NCBI GenBank assembly: GCA_030596245.1
Contig: JAUVKN010000050.1
Coordinates: 1 to 17,229, forward strand
Length of the DNA stretch: 17,229 nucleotides
Direction: 5' to 3'
Source: Bacteroidia bacterium
Lineage (GTDB): Bacteria > Bacteroidota > Bacteroidia > Bacteroidales > GCA-2748055
Shown: in pieces, positions 1 through 7,736 of the stretch
Numbering within the stretch: position 1 is the first letter of the stretch
Layout of the letters: every line of letters begins with the position of its first letter
Position numbers and translations under genes: made by a program
Notes under the pieces: generated by a model
What the model saw: only the letters and a program-made list of their open reading frames with translations
What the model was told of the DNA's origin: nothing
Database searches by the model: none

Positions 1-1011
1 AACGGAATGGCAACAGGATCGGGCATTGGCCTTACCATGGTAAAAGAGTATGTAGAGATGCACAATGGTGAAGTTACAGTGGAAAGTGCTCCCAATGAAG
101 GATCAACATTTGAGCTTACAATACCAATTATCTCTGTCGACACTAAGGACGCTATAGTGGATACCCACCTGTCAGAACCTAAACATTCTAAAGTTTTGGT
201 TGAGACATCTCAGGAGGACCCGGAAATCATAAATAAAGCTGTATTCCCGGGTAATCCTGTCATATTGTTGGTTGAAGACAACCCGGAAGTCATTGATTAT
301 ATCAAGCTTGGTCTGGCAGAAAAATACAATTTCAGACTCGCAGAAAACGGAAAAATTGCATTGCAGATGATTGAGCAGGAAATGCCTGATCTTATTATTA
401 GTGATGTGATGATGCCGGAAATGGACGGGTATACCCTCTGTACATCCATCAAAGAAAATCCCAAAACCAGTCATATTCCATTTATCCTGCTTTCCGCCCG
501 AACCCTCACTGATCAGCAAATTGAAGGAATCAAAAGCGGTGCCGATGCGTATCTCACCAAACCATTTATCATCAAATACCTGGATGCACTTATTGAGAAC
601 TTGTTCCACCGAAAAGAGTTACTGATTGAATATTCCAGAATGCAATCCATCCTGAACCCAGCTGAAATCAATGTCACATCCACCGAAGAGAAGATATTAA
701 AGCAGGTCATCACTTTCATTGAAAGCCACATTTCCGATCCCGAATTGAGTGTGAAGAGCATTTGTCAGGCCACTGGTTTTTCACACTCCTATCTCTACAG
801 GATGATTAAAAGGATCACCGGAGAAACCATCAATGAGCTGATCAAGGATATCAGGATCAAACGGGCAGCACAATTGTTAAAAACCCGGAAACTCACCATT
901 GCCGAGGTGATGGTGGAAGTTGGATTCTCCAACCATTCATACTTCTCAAAATGCTTCCGCAAGGTATTTGGAAGGTCACCCGGAAATTATGTGGAAAGCA
1001 TGGTCCATTGA
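1..1011 (+). CDS. Hybrid two-component system (HTCS) sensor/regulator, 3' part only
   Basis: C-terminal third of a one-protein two-component regulator; the reading frame is open to base 1, so the gene starts outside the window. The ATG at base 7 is internal. Visible in order: the G2 box of the histidine-kinase ATPase domain (GSGIGL, bases 16-33) and its last strands to about base 125; a linker; a CheY-like receiver domain (about 250-600) with the acidic pair ED, the phospho-acceptor Asp in SDVMMP (codon 403-405), the conserved Ser in LLSAR and the Lys in LTKPF; then an AraC-type domain with two helix-turn-helix units (about 690-1000) ending GRSPGNYVE. Such proteins normally have a periplasmic sensor of beta-propeller repeats, bind an oligosaccharide and switch on the neighbouring PUL. 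Its place directly upstream of susC in the same direction fits that role. The ligand cannot be judged because the sensor domain is missing. Confidence 0.95.
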   Translation, partial: NGMATGSGIGLTMVKEYVEMHNGEVTVESAPNEGSTFELTIPIISVDTKDAIVDTHLSEPKHSKVLVETSQEDPEIINKAVFPGNPVILLVEDNPEVIDYIKLGLAEKYNFRLAENGKIALQMIEQEMPDLIISDVMMPEMDGYTLCTSIKENPKTSHIPFILLSARTLTDQQIEGIKSGADAYLTKPFIIKYLDALIENLFHRKELLIEYSRMQSILNPAEINVTSTEEKILKQVITFIESHISDPELSVKSICQATGFSHSYLYRMIKRITGETINELIKDIRIKRAAQLLKTRKLTIAEVMVEVGFSNHSYFSKCFRKVFGRSPGNYVESMVH

Positions 1012-1155
1012 TCAGTCTATCCTTCTGATTTGATAGTTTTTATGGATTTCATTCTGCTGAGAATAGCAAAATAATGCTGATTATTTATTCATATCTGACC
1101 ATTTTCTTTCCATCTCTGTCCAAATAAGTCTCCCGATTCGAGGGAAATGGTTCCC

Positions 1156-1299
1156 ATGGCTTACCACCTTCGCCGTAATTTGCATGGTATGAATTACCGG
1201 AAGAAAAAAATCATCTTAAATGGTATCATAATAATTCTCTTAATACTTACGCTTGCAACGGCAGTATTGATCATCTATTCTTTGGCAATTCATTACTAA
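1156..1299 (+). CDS. Candidate small single-span membrane peptide in the susC leader
   Basis: A short ORF of 47 codons from the ATG at 1156, or 36 codons from the in-frame ATG at 1189, ends in TAA at 1297-1299. From the second ATG the peptide begins MNYRKKK and continues as an almost uninterrupted Ile/Leu/Val/Ala stretch of about 25 residues, ending IHY. A basic N-terminus followed by one membrane span is what a small inner-membrane peptide or a leader peptide looks like. It ends 29 bases before the susC start. Against it: there is no ribosome binding site that settles the start, AT-rich DNA easily gives Ile/Leu codons, and the promoter candidate overlaps its last codons, so it might not be on the susC transcript. 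I recognise no family. Confidence 0.3.
   Translation: MAYHLRRNLHGMNYRKKKIILNGIIIILLILTLATAVLIIYSLAIHY
1175..1197. promoter_or_regulatory. Imperfect dyad upstream of susC, possible operator
   Basis: Six-base arms GTAATT (1175-1180) and AATTAC (1192-1197) are perfect inverted complements. A second inner pair, CAT (1183-1185) and ATG (1189-1191), flanks GGT, with a two-base asymmetry between arms. The site lies about 130-150 bases upstream of the susC start, where an activator such as the HTCS AraC-type domain could bind. AraC-type regulators often use direct rather than inverted repeats, and the dyad is short and AT-rich, so this is only a candidate. Confidence 0.2.
1253..1284 (+). promoter_or_regulatory. 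Weak Bacteroidota-type promoter candidate for susC
   Basis: TATTCTTTG at 1276-1284 resembles the Bacteroidota -7 element TAnnTTTG but has one extra base between TA and TTTG. A TTG at 1253-1255 lies 20 bases upstream, in the range of the -33 element. Transcription would begin near 1290, giving a leader of about 38 bases before the susC ATG. No exact TAnnTTTG was found elsewhere in the gap. HTCS-activated promoters are often poor matches, so this stays tentative. Confidence 0.22.
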
Positions 1300-1328
1300 C
1301 CTTTCATCTATCAACTAAAACCAGAACT

Positions 1329-4300
1329 ATGAAAAAATTCTTGAAATTTTGCCTGGTGGGATTCCTGCTCCTATCGCAAATACAATTTGCGATTGCTCAG
1401 GAAAAATCCATCTCCGGCACAGTGACAGAATCGTCAGGTCTCCTTATACCCGGTGTGAATATCGTGGTAAAGGGTACAACGATCGGTACTATTTCCAACC
1501 AGGATGGTAATTATACCATTACTGTCCCGGATGAGAATGCTGTACTTGTCTTCTCTTTCGTTGGCTATCTCAACCAGGAGGTGACCGTCGGGAACCAGAC
1601 AACCATTGCTGTTACTTTACAGGCTGATGTGGTGGGCCTTGAAGAACTTGTGGTGGTGGGATACGGTACCCGGAAAAAAGCCAATCTAACCGGTGCTGTA
1701 GCCACCGTACAATCCGAAGAACTGGAAAAAATTACCAGTGTCAACTCAACCAACCTGCTGGAAGGCCAGATGGCCGGAGTGATCACCAAAGAGACTTCAG
1801 GCCAGCCCGGGGAGGACAATACCCGTATCAGTATTCGTGGATTTGATTCTCCGCTTATCCTGGTTGATGGAGAAGAGATGAGTCTAAATCAGATTGATCC
1901 AAGCATGATCGAATCCATCAGTGTCCTGAAGGATGCAGCGGCTGCTATTTACGGTGCCCGCTCAGGGAACGGAGTGATCCTGGTAACTACAAAAAGGGGA
2001 AGATCAGGCCAGCGTCCCCAGATCATGTACCAGGGTTCCTATTCCATACAACAGTTTACCAATAAACCGGGGCTTATTACAGATGCTGGCACGTATCTGG
2101 ATGCATGGACAGAAGCTGAAGTCAATGTGGGACTTACACCCACCTATAGCGCTGAAGAGATCGCAAACTGGCATGCCGGCGAGGGTCGTTATATTAGCTA
2201 CAACTGGTTTGACTGGGCCTATAAGAACTGGGCTCCCAGACAAAAGCATAACCTGAGCGTCCAGGGTGGAAGTGATAAGATATCCTATTACGTGGGACTC
2301 GGAGTAAGTGACCAACAGGGTGTGATTTCCTCTGACGACTGGTGGTACAAACGATACAATATCCTATCCAATATAGACGGAAACATTACGGATAATCTCT
2401 CCTTTTCTCTGGATCTTGGTTATGTGCATGAGCACGCCAGTGAAACCAGTAATACGGAGGTGCTTAACTGGGTATACAAGGCACAGCCTATGGCTCCTAC
2501 CAGCTTTGAAGGGAGCGACCTGACACCTGCTTCAAACCTGTATGGGACCCATCAAAGGGTAGTTGGCGGTATTAATAAGGATATTCAGGGAGGTGCTGAC
2601 CGGACACCTACCATATTCAATGGGAAATTTGAACTGGACTATAAATTCCCATTCGTGCCAGGATTATCTGCAAGGGCAAGCCTGGACTACCGCGTATTAG
2701 ACAGAAGAACCGTGGAAGTAGAAAGACAATGGGAAGTTTATGTCCAGAATCCTGAAACCGGCGAAATTACCCTGGATGGACGGTTTCCTGCTACTGTGGT
2801 CAATAACGGGCTCTGGGTTACCGACATCCATTCGACCCGCCTGAAACCCAAAGCAGAATTGCGATATAACAGTGATTTCGGGGATCACCACATCGACGCC
2901 CTCCTTCTGGGAGAGTACTTTAATGATGCATCCGATGAGATCAGGGCCGAAACACAGAACCTGATATCCAATGATCTGATGTACCTGGGCCTGGGTGACA
3001 AAATCTACCATGAACTGGGCCAGACGGTGGAAGAAGCCTCCAGGGCATCCATTGCGGGCAGGGTCAACTATGGATATTTGGGGAAATACCTTGCAGAGGC
3101 TACTTTCCGCTATGATGCCAGCTCTTTCTTCCCACCCGATACCCGTTGGGGATTCTTCCCCAGCTTCTCGGCAGGATGGAGAATCTCAGAGGAATCTTTC
3201 ATGTCAGATATTTCAGCAATTGACAACTTGAAGCTAAGGGCATCCTACAGTGAAACCGGGTATGATCTGAATGCCATTCGCTATGACTATTTTGCAGGTT
3301 ATACCGTGAATACAAGTCCACTCTACCTGATGGGTCCGGAGGCATACCGGCGCTTACAGAAAGGAACCGTGGCCAATGAGGATATGACCTGGGAAAAGAT
3401 GACCAACTATAACGTGGGACTTGATGTCAACCTATGGAGTGGCAAGCTGAACCTGGTGGTGGAGGGATTTTATCGGGAAAGGAGCGATATCCTGGCCACA
3501 CCCCGGCAAACTTTCCCCAGCACATTCGGTGCAGCGCTGTCGCAGCGTAACCTTAACAGTTCAGATGACAGGGGATTTGAATTTGAACTAAGCCACTACA
3601 ATAAAGTGGGAGAGGTAGGATACAGCATCAAAGGTGTTCTAACCTATGCCAGGTCAAAATGGATTCACTATGAAGAGGAGGATTATACCGATCCCGATGA
3701 CATCAGGATCCTTCAGCAGTCAGGAAACTGGCGGAACCGGGCCATAGGGTATATCTCTGACGGAATATTCAAGTCCCAGGCAGAGATTGATGAAAGTCCG
3801 GTGGACCAGGACCAGGCCGGAAATTCTACCATTCTACCAGGAGATCTTAGATACAAAGACCTCAATGAAGATGGTGTGATCACCTGGGCTGACCAGGACT
3901 ATATCGGATACGGAACCGGTAATCCCGATCTCAATTTTGGGTTAAACCTGGGTATGGATTATAAAGGGTTTAATCTGGGTATACTTGTCCAGGGAGGATC
4001 CATTTATAGTGGCTATATTTCAGGCCTTGCACAGGTGCCTTTTAATAATCAGTCAGCTCCCCTGACCATGCACTGGGAGGAGCGATACCATGAAGTGAAT
4101 AATCCGGACGGGACACTTCCGGCCTTTTCCATGGGAGTGAGAAAACAAAACACCAAGTATTCGGATTTCTGGCTGAAAGAGATCACTTACTTGCGGCTGG
4201 AGAACGTGAACCTGAGCTATAACCTCCCAAAAGAGTGGTTATCTCCTGTAGGTATCAAGAACCTGAATGTGTATGTGGCAGCGCATAATATGGCAGTGAT

Positions 4301-4409
4301 TTCCAACCTTGGAATGTGGTCATCGGAATTTGATCCGGAGGCTACCCTGTCCGTTAATAATTATCCTGCTCACAGGACCATCACCTTTGGAGTGAATGTC
4401 ACGTTCTAA
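1329..4409 (+). CDS. susC: SusC-family TonB-dependent outer-membrane glycan transporter
   Basis: Outer-membrane importer that forms the barrel of a SusCD pump and uses TonB energy to take oligosaccharides into the periplasm. The 1026-residue protein has a type I signal peptide (MKKFLKF..., likely cut after AIA, residue 23). A carboxypeptidase-D regulatory-like domain follows (about 27-105, with the typical GVNIVVKGT and DGNYTI strands), then the SusC-type TonB-box region EELVVVGYG at 105-113, a plug domain (about 115-225, with SIRGF, LVDGE and GARSGNGVILVTTK) and a long beta-barrel ending in NVTF with a terminal aromatic residue. Length and order are normal for the family. It is first in the cluster; susD follows after 39 bases, which is the standard pair. 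Induction by the upstream HTCS is inferred from position. The substrate cannot be read from the sequence; the sulfatases downstream suggest a sulfated glycan. Confidence 0.96.
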   Translation: MKKFLKFCLVGFLLLSQIQFAIAQEKSISGTVTESSGLLIPGVNIVVKGTTIGTISNQDGNYTITVPDENAVLVFSFVGYLNQEVTVGNQTTIAVTLQADVVGLEELVVVGYGTRKKANLTGAVATVQSEELEKITSVNSTNLLEGQMAGVITKETSGQPGEDNTRISIRGFDSPLILVDGEEMSLNQIDPSMIESISVLKDAAAAIYGARSGNGVILVTTKRGRSGQRPQIMYQGSYSIQQFTNKPGLITDAGTYLDAWTEAEVNVGLTPTYSAEEIANWHAGEGRYISYNWFDWAYKNWAPRQKHNLSVQGGSDKISYYVGLGVSDQQGVISSDDWWYKRYNILSNIDGNITDNLSFSLDLGYVHEHASETSNTEVLNWVYKAQPMAPTSFEGSDLTPASNLYGTHQRVVGGINKDIQGGADRTPTIFNGKFELDYKFPFVPGLSARASLDYRVLDRRTVEVERQWEVYVQNPETGEITLDGRFPATVVNNGLWVTDIHSTRLKPKAELRYNSDFGDHHIDALLLGEYFNDASDEIRAETQNLISNDLMYLGLGDKIYHELGQTVEEASRASIAGRVNYGYLGKYLAEATFRYDASSFFPPDTRWGFFPSFSAGWRISEESFMSDISAIDNLKLRASYSETGYDLNAIRYDYFAGYTVNTSPLYLMGPEAYRRLQKGTVANEDMTWEKMTNYNVGLDVNLWSGKLNLVVEGFYRERSDILATPRQTFPSTFGAALSQRNLNSSDDRGFEFELSHYNKVGEVGYSIKGVLTYARSKWIHYEEEDYTDPDDIRILQQSGNWRNRAIGYISDGIFKSQAEIDESPVDQDQAGNSTILPGDLRYKDLNEDGVITWADQDYIGYGTGNPDLNFGLNLGMDYKGFNLGILVQGGSIYSGYISGLAQVPFNNQSAPLTMHWEERYHEVNNPDGTLPAFSMGVRKQNTKYSDFWLKEITYLRLENVNLSYNLPKEWLSPVGIKNLNVYVAAHNMAVISNLGMWSSEFDPEATLSVNNYPAHRTITFGVNVTF

Positions 4410-4448
4410 TCACATATTCAATTGGATAACACTTTAAAATACAGAGAT

Positions 4449-6191
4449 ATGAAAATCTATAGAATAATAATGAGCATTGCGATCCTTTTGATGCTGTCCG
4501 GTTGTGAGAATTTCTTCGACCTGGATAAAGAGCCCCTGAATATGATTTCGGGTTCAGCGGTATTCAAGGATAAGATATTGGTAGAAGCGTATATCGCAGA
4601 GATATATCATGCTATTCCCTGGCACTATGGGGCAATTAATACCCCTTCCAACTGGATCCTCGTGGAAGGCATGGGTGCCGAAGCCCGCTGTTATGCTTAC
4701 TGGCAGACACCTGCTTCTTTCCCGCTGACAGTGATCGACGAGAATGGATCCGGGGCCATTGATTACTGGCCTTATCAAAACATCCGTTACGCCAATGAGT
4801 TTATCATCGGCCTTCAGGCTTCGGAATTTGAACAGGAATTTATTGATCACCGGGTGGCAGAAGCCAGGTTCTTAAGAGCCTATATGTATTTCCAGATGGC
4901 CATCCGATTTGGCGGAGTACCCATCCTCACCGAACCGCAGGATGTGAATGCTCCGGCAGAGGAACTGAATGTCCCCAGGAATTCGGAGAAAGAGGTGTTT
5001 GATTTTATTGCCAGTGAATTGGATGCCATTATTCCCATCCTGGAAGAGGATACCGATGAGGGCAGGGTAAACCGGTATACAGCATATGCACTGAAAAGCC
5101 AGGCCATGATGTTTGCCGCCAGTGTGGCAGAATTTGATGGTACCCTGGAATTGGATGGTATCCTGGGAATACCTTCAGGTGAGGCGGCCAGTTACTGGCA
5201 GGCTTCCCTGGATGCCTCCGATGACATCATATCATCAGGGAAATACAGCCTTTACAATAAGGTTGCAGGTGATCCGGCTGAGAACTTTGCCCAGATATTC
5301 ATTGATGAAGCCAATCCGGAACGGATCTTTGTTGAAGTATACGATCCGGCCATGGGCAAAGGACAGAGCTGGGGAGTAGGCGCTGTTCCCTTTGAGTTCA
5401 GGCAGACCTGGGGATCCAACTTCTGTCCTTTTATGAATCTCATTGATGAGTTTGAATATATTGATGGCACTCCTGGGGCACTCGATCCTGATCTGGTCGA
5501 TGCAGTCCATCTCTTTGATATTGACGACGTTTTCAGAAACCGCGATCCCCGTTTTTTGGCCACCTTTTTCTTCCCAGAAAGTGACTGGCAGGGTGGAAAG
5601 GTCTATTTCCATAAAAGAACAGTGGTTGGGACCGATACCCTTACATCTGGTACAATAGGGGATGACAAGTGGCCCGCAAAGGCTGCCAACCGCAATACGG
5701 TCAACACCGGCTTCCTGACCCGCAAGAGGTTCGATGAATCGGAAATAGGTCCCCTGCGCGAAACCTCCGATGAGGATTATATCATCTACCGGTATGGAGA
5801 AATCCTGCTCAATTATGCCGAGGCAGCATTTTACCTGGGACAGACCGGCGAAGCCCTGGATAAGCTCAATATGGTTCGCGAAAGGGCTGGTATGCCTCTC
5901 CTTGGAACCATCACGGAAGAGGCCATTCGACACGAGCGGACAGTAGAGCTGGCCTTTGAGGAGAACCGCTATTGGGATCTGAGAAGATGGAGAATTGCCC
6001 ATGAGGTACTGGATGGTTTGAGAACTAAAGGGATGGAATTCACCTACTATTATAACGAGGACAAATACGATTTCATGTATAAAAATGGTGACCCTTCCTC
6101 TCGCACTTTCCAGGACAGGCACTATTATCTGCCGTTCGGAGTAAGCCGGGTAGCAGATAATCCTAACCTGTTGGAAAACCCAGGATATTAA
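4449..6191 (+). CDS. susD: SusD/RagB-family surface glycan-binding lipoprotein
   Basis: Surface lipoprotein that caps the SusC barrel and captures glycan. I place the start at the ATG at 4449 (580 residues): the frame is open further up to a TTG at 4422, but from 4449 the protein begins directly with MKIYRIIM and a hydrophobic segment ending in the lipobox LSGC (Cys19). The acidic residue just after the Cys, within CENFFDLD, fits the outer-surface export signal of Bacteroidota lipoproteins. The following EPLN segment, the repeated TPR-like helices (for example RVAEARFLRAYMYF and YGEILLNYAEA), the C-terminal FEENRYWDLRRWR (about 503-515) and the ending NPNLLENPGY are hallmarks of SusD proteins. 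It is co-transcribed with susC (39-base gap). A perfect hairpin follows it, before the sulfatase genes. Confidence 0.96.
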   Translation: MKIYRIIMSIAILLMLSGCENFFDLDKEPLNMISGSAVFKDKILVEAYIAEIYHAIPWHYGAINTPSNWILVEGMGAEARCYAYWQTPASFPLTVIDENGSGAIDYWPYQNIRYANEFIIGLQASEFEQEFIDHRVAEARFLRAYMYFQMAIRFGGVPILTEPQDVNAPAEELNVPRNSEKEVFDFIASELDAIIPILEEDTDEGRVNRYTAYALKSQAMMFAASVAEFDGTLELDGILGIPSGEAASYWQASLDASDDIISSGKYSLYNKVAGDPAENFAQIFIDEANPERIFVEVYDPAMGKGQSWGVGAVPFEFRQTWGSNFCPFMNLIDEFEYIDGTPGALDPDLVDAVHLFDIDDVFRNRDPRFLATFFFPESDWQGGKVYFHKRTVVGTDTLTSGTIGDDKWPAKAANRNTVNTGFLTRKRFDESEIGPLRETSDEDYIIYRYGEILLNYAEAAFYLGQTGEALDKLNMVRERAGMPLLGTITEEAIRHERTVELAFEENRYWDLRRWRIAHEVLDGLRTKGMEFTYYYNEDKYDFMYKNGDPSSRTFQDRHYYLPFGVSRVADNPNLLENPGY

Positions 6192-6253
6192 CCTGCTTTA
6201 GAAGAAGCTACATTTAGCAAGTGGTTTTAGGTTAGATTGAGAAGTTGGTTACT

Positions 6254-6280
6254 AGCATACCAGGCATGTCCTGGTATGCT
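6254..6280 (+). terminator. Perfect 11-bp hairpin between susD and the sulfatase genes
   Basis: AGCATACCAGG (6254-6264) and CCTGGTATGCT (6270-6280) are exact reverse complements around a five-base loop CATGT, 63 bases after the susD stop. The bases that follow (TCTTCAGGTATTT) are only moderately T-rich, so it is not a textbook Rho-independent terminator. It could be a partial terminator, or an RNA-processing or stabilising stem that lets susCD mRNA outnumber sulfatase mRNA. The stem is seen directly; the function is inferred. Confidence 0.6.
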
Positions 6281-6318
6281 TCTTCAGGTATTTATCCACT
6301 ATAATAAACACGATATTG

Positions 6319-7707
6319 ATGAGTGAGATTAATAAATTGATCGGATTCATAGTCCTGCTGTTGTGCTTTTCCCTTTCAGGATGCACCAAAAAGGAGATGC
6401 TCCAATCCGGCCGGCCCAACATCATTTACATCATGGCCGATGATATGGGGTATGCGGACCTGGGTTGTTATGGATCTGACAGGATCGAAACACCGAACCT
6501 GGACAGGATGGCTGAAGAGGGCATCCGGTTCACGCAACATTATGCCGGCAGTACGGTGTGTGCTCCTTCCAGGGGATCGCTTATGACTGGCATGCATACA
6601 GGTCATGCTTATATTAAAGGCAATTTTGCCATGCAAACTGAAGGCAACCTTCCCATCCCCGATACCACAGTGACCGTTGCTGAATTGCTTCAAAAGGCCG
6701 GTTATGAAACCGGAGTTATGGGGAAGTGGGGCCTTGGAGGTCCTGGATCAGTGGGAGGTCCCAACAGCCAGGGATTCGATTACTCCTATTGTTACCTGGA
6801 CCAGCGGAATGCACATGAGTATTATCCTCCCTACCTCTGGGAAAATGAGCAGAAAGTAATCCTGGACAACCAGGAAAATCCCAATGATTACAGCCATGAC
6901 CTCTTTACAGAGAAAGCCCTGGATTTTATCGAAAGTCAGGGGGCCAAACCTTTCTATCTGTACCTGGCCTATACCATACCCCATGGGAAGTACCAGATCC
7001 CCGACGATGCACCCTATTCGGACAGGGCATGGTCACAGAACCAGAAAAACTATGCAGCCATGGTCACTCTTATGGACTCTGATATTGGTAAAATAATGGA
7101 GTTGCTTAAATCGAAAAAGTTAGATCAGAATACCATCGTCTTTTTTACCAGCGACAATGGTGGTGTACCTGGCATGTCTGATTTCTTTGAAAGCAATGGT
7201 ACATCCAGGGGCTACAAAGGAGGCCTGTATGAAGGGGGTATCCGTGCACCGCTAATTGTGAGGTGGCCTGACAGGATTAACAAAGGAAGGATAAGCGATC
7301 ACATCAGTGCTTTCTGGGACTTTCTGCCCACAGCCTGTGATCTGGCCGGTGTTGAACCTCCCTCAAACGTTAATGGGATCTCTTATATGCCTGAACTGCT
7401 CGGGAACCAGCAGTCAGCACATGAATACATGTACTGGGAATTCTTCAAATACCACTATGGATGGCAACCCGGTGACGAAGGTCCGCGAAATCACTTTGAT
7501 TCCCAGGCCGTGAGAATGGGGTTCTGGAAAGGAGTAAGAACAGGCATCAACCAGGATCCCCGGGGACCTATTCAGCTCTTTAACCTTAAGAACGACCCGG
7601 AAGAACAAAATAACATTGCCCATTCACATCCTGAAATCATTGAGAAGTTGGATGAAATAATGACGACTGCTCGCAGGGATAGTGAGTTCTTCCAGGCAAA
7701 TCAGTAG
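6319..7707 (+). CDS. S1-family sulfatase lipoprotein (sulfatase 1, GKWG variant)
   Basis: Type I sulfatase that hydrolyses a sulfate ester from a sugar. The ATG at 6319 is chosen (462 residues); an in-frame TTG lies directly before it. The signal peptide ends in lipobox LSGC (Cys22). Catalytic parts in order: metal-binding DD at 41-42 (MADDMGYADLG), the maturation motif CAPSR with the formylglycine Cys81, Lys136 in GKWG, His222 in TIPHGKYQ, the metal ligands D279-N280 in SDN, and Lys300 in YKGG. The usual GKWHLG is GKWGLGG here, so the His that most S1 enzymes place two residues after the Lys is Gly. A Gly in this place together with the segment NAHEYYPPYLW looks familiar from arylsulfatase A-like Bacteroidota proteins, so it is probably a subfamily trait. 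The substrate is unknown. It is the first of five sulfatase genes; the next begins 29 bases on. Confidence 0.93.
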   Translation: MSEINKLIGFIVLLLCFSLSGCTKKEMLQSGRPNIIYIMADDMGYADLGCYGSDRIETPNLDRMAEEGIRFTQHYAGSTVCAPSRGSLMTGMHTGHAYIKGNFAMQTEGNLPIPDTTVTVAELLQKAGYETGVMGKWGLGGPGSVGGPNSQGFDYSYCYLDQRNAHEYYPPYLWENEQKVILDNQENPNDYSHDLFTEKALDFIESQGAKPFYLYLAYTIPHGKYQIPDDAPYSDRAWSQNQKNYAAMVTLMDSDIGKIMELLKSKKLDQNTIVFFTSDNGGVPGMSDFFESNGTSRGYKGGLYEGGIRAPLIVRWPDRINKGRISDHISAFWDFLPTACDLAGVEPPSNVNGISYMPELLGNQQSAHEYMYWEFFKYHYGWQPGDEGPRNHFDSQAVRMGFWKGVRTGINQDPRGPIQLFNLKNDPEEQNNIAHSHPEIIEKLDEIMTTARRDSEFFQANQ

Positions 7708-7736
7708 TCATTGCATTTAAACTGAATGTATATAAA

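Larger units (their letters stand above)
1012..1328. other. Intergenic leader between HTCS gene and susC
   Basis: This 317-base gap holds no long ORF and no RNA gene that I recognise. It is AT-rich and should contain the susC promoter and the binding site of the regulator. Three things are visible and listed separately: a small membrane-peptide ORF (1156/1189-1299), an imperfect dyad (1175-1197) and a weak Bacteroidota-type promoter candidate (1253-1284). Two short inverted repeats (1052-1065 and 1142-1155, five-base arms, four-base loops) are also present; neither is followed by a T-run, so I see no convincing terminator for the HTCS gene. Confidence 0.6.

Noticed and set aside
1142..1155. 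Short inverted repeat GGGAA/TTCCC as a terminator for the HTCS gene
   Set aside because: Five-pair stem, four-base loop, no T-run and 130 bases from the stop; likely chance.
4422..4448. Upstream TTG start for susD adding nine residues
   Set aside because: The ATG at 4449 starts directly at the lipoprotein signal; extra polar residues in front would spoil it.
5235..6122. Long antisense ORF (295 codons) on the minus strand inside susD
   Set aside because: It lies wholly inside a clear SusD gene, has no recognisable domain or signal, and is explained by codon bias of the real frame.
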